Of a stretch of 13,739 bases of DNA, positions 13,367 to 13,739 are shown in pieces. The stretch spans positions 1 to 13,739 of the forward strand of contig RGNC01000043.1 in assembly GCA_010029175.1 (NCBI GenBank), in the 5' to 3' direction. This DNA is from Synechococcaceae bacterium WB8_1B_136 (GTDB taxonomy: Bacteria; Cyanobacteriota; Cyanobacteriia; PCC-6307; Cyanobiaceae). The notes under the pieces were generated by a model. It did no database searches and was not told where the DNA came from. It was given only the letters and a program-made list of their open reading frames with translations. Numbering within the stretch: the stretch's first letter is position 1; each line of letters begins with the position of its first letter. A program made the translations under genes and the position numbers.

Positions 13367-13372
13367 AACCTA
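13367..13372 (-). promoter_or_regulatory. Candidate -10 box TAGGTT for the ABC exporter gene
   Basis: TAGGTT on the minus strand ends 21 nt before the exporter ATG, in the 66-bp gap between this gene and the divergent DUF3288 gene. The spacing equals that at msrA. Confidence 0.35.
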
Positions 13373-13411
13373 CGGAAGTTGGGCGATGCTGGGCGGGGCA
13401 CGCCCCCCTCC

Positions 13412-13726
13412 ATGGCCGACGAGCAGCAATCCCATCCCCTCTACGCCAGTGATCGGGAGCTGGTGGATCAGTTGCTGGCGGCCAGCGAACCCAGCGACGC
13501 CCAGCTGGTGGATCTGGGCCGTCTGTTCATGCGCTACAGCGGCTTCCCCGGAGCCCTGGATCTCCAGGGCGACCTCGACAAGACCCTGCGCCTGTGGGGC
13601 CTGAGCCGCGAGCAGCTCCACCTGCGCTGCCGGGCTATCTGGGCCGCCGGCTACCGCCCTGGTGCCGAGGCGGCCCCCCAGGCCGTGGGCTCCGGTTTCG
13701 ACACCGCCGACCAGGACAGTCCCTGA
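13412..13726 (+). CDS. DUF3288 family protein
   Basis: This 104-residue cyanobacterial protein family has no known function. The conserved stretch runs from QQSHPLYASDRELVDQLL (5-22) through DLGRLFMRYSGFPGALDLQ (34-52), DLDKTLRLWGLSREQL and the final RAIWAAGYRPG, all mainly helical and charged. The last 20 residues are a disordered-looking acidic tail. The ATG at 13412 starts just ahead of the conserved region. It is a soluble cytoplasmic protein with no signal or membrane segment. It is divergent from the ABC exporter across 66 bp, which also contain a GC-rich inverted repeat (GGGCG/CGCCC) just before the start. Confidence 0.88.
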   Translation: MADEQQSHPLYASDRELVDQLLAASEPSDAQLVDLGRLFMRYSGFPGALDLQGDLDKTLRLWGLSREQLHLRCRAIWAAGYRPGAEAAPQAVGSGFDTADQDSP

Positions 13727-13739
13727 ACCTGGCCTGCTA

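Noticed and set aside
12305..13411. Long plus-strand open frame opposite the ABC exporter, in frame with the DUF3288 gene
   Set aside because: The translated stretch is a Gln/His/Gly-rich shadow of the exporter. Only the part from the ATG at 13412 resembles a protein family.
1..13739. Mobile elements, CRISPR arrays or prophage remnants
   Set aside because: No transposase or integrase motifs, no terminal inverted repeats with target duplications and no regularly spaced repeats were seen. Insertion at the tRNA was considered, but no duplicated tRNA end was found.

Overview
The window is a high-G+C piece of a cyanobacterial chromosome. It most resembles the Synechococcus/Cyanobium picocyanobacterial group. 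The evidence is a set of families largely restricted to cyanobacteria (a DUF1350 alpha/beta-hydrolase-like protein, a DUF3288 protein, and several small conserved proteins I associate from memory with picocyanobacteria), a solanesyl-diphosphate-synthase-type prenyltransferase next to murI, dense gene packing with overlapping starts and stops, and four perfect GCGATCGC (HIP1) octamers. No transposase, integrase, phage gene, CRISPR array or rRNA was seen. It reads as ordinary core genome, and no obvious new defence or biosynthetic system is present.

Left part (1-6782). The plus strand carries the 3' end of an N-acetylmuramoyl-L-alanine amidase, murI (glutamate racemase, 4-bp overlap) and a trans-polyprenyl diphosphate synthase (sds). 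The first two act on peptidoglycan; the third supplies the side chain of plastoquinone. A minus-strand HAD phosphatase follows; its C-terminus looks frameshifted. Divergent from it is acs (acetyl-CoA synthetase), whose stop overlaps the GTG start of a GT39/PMT-like membrane glycosyltransferase.

Middle part (6727-9302). On the minus strand a peroxiredoxin Q (bcp) is followed by the DUF1350 protein, which converges on and overlaps the end of the glycosyltransferase gene. Divergent from bcp is a DEDDh 3'-5' exonuclease with a Pro/Ala linker, a possible sliding-clamp-binding peptide at its N-terminus and an extra C-terminal module. A short conserved-looking protein and a cluster of small palindromes follow.

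Right part (9413-13726). A minus-strand array runs from a type-1 ABC exporter half-transporter through a small two-helix membrane protein, msrA, a small exported MliC-like protein, a 55-residue one-helix membrane protein and a 113-residue membrane-anchored protein with a SAP-like tail, to tRNA-Pro(GGG) and a clear Rho-independent terminator. A DUF3288 gene is divergent from the exporter. The peroxiredoxin and methionine sulfoxide reductase are both oxidative-damage functions, but they lie in separate transcription units.

Several units have a TAGGNT hexamer about 14-21 nt before a plausible start codon. This is a candidate -10 element with very short leaders. The main points for a second look are the HAD frameshift, the exonuclease add-ons, the Asp-for-Glu change in the ABC ATPase site, the MliC-like protein beside msrA and the large hairpin at 11521-11566.
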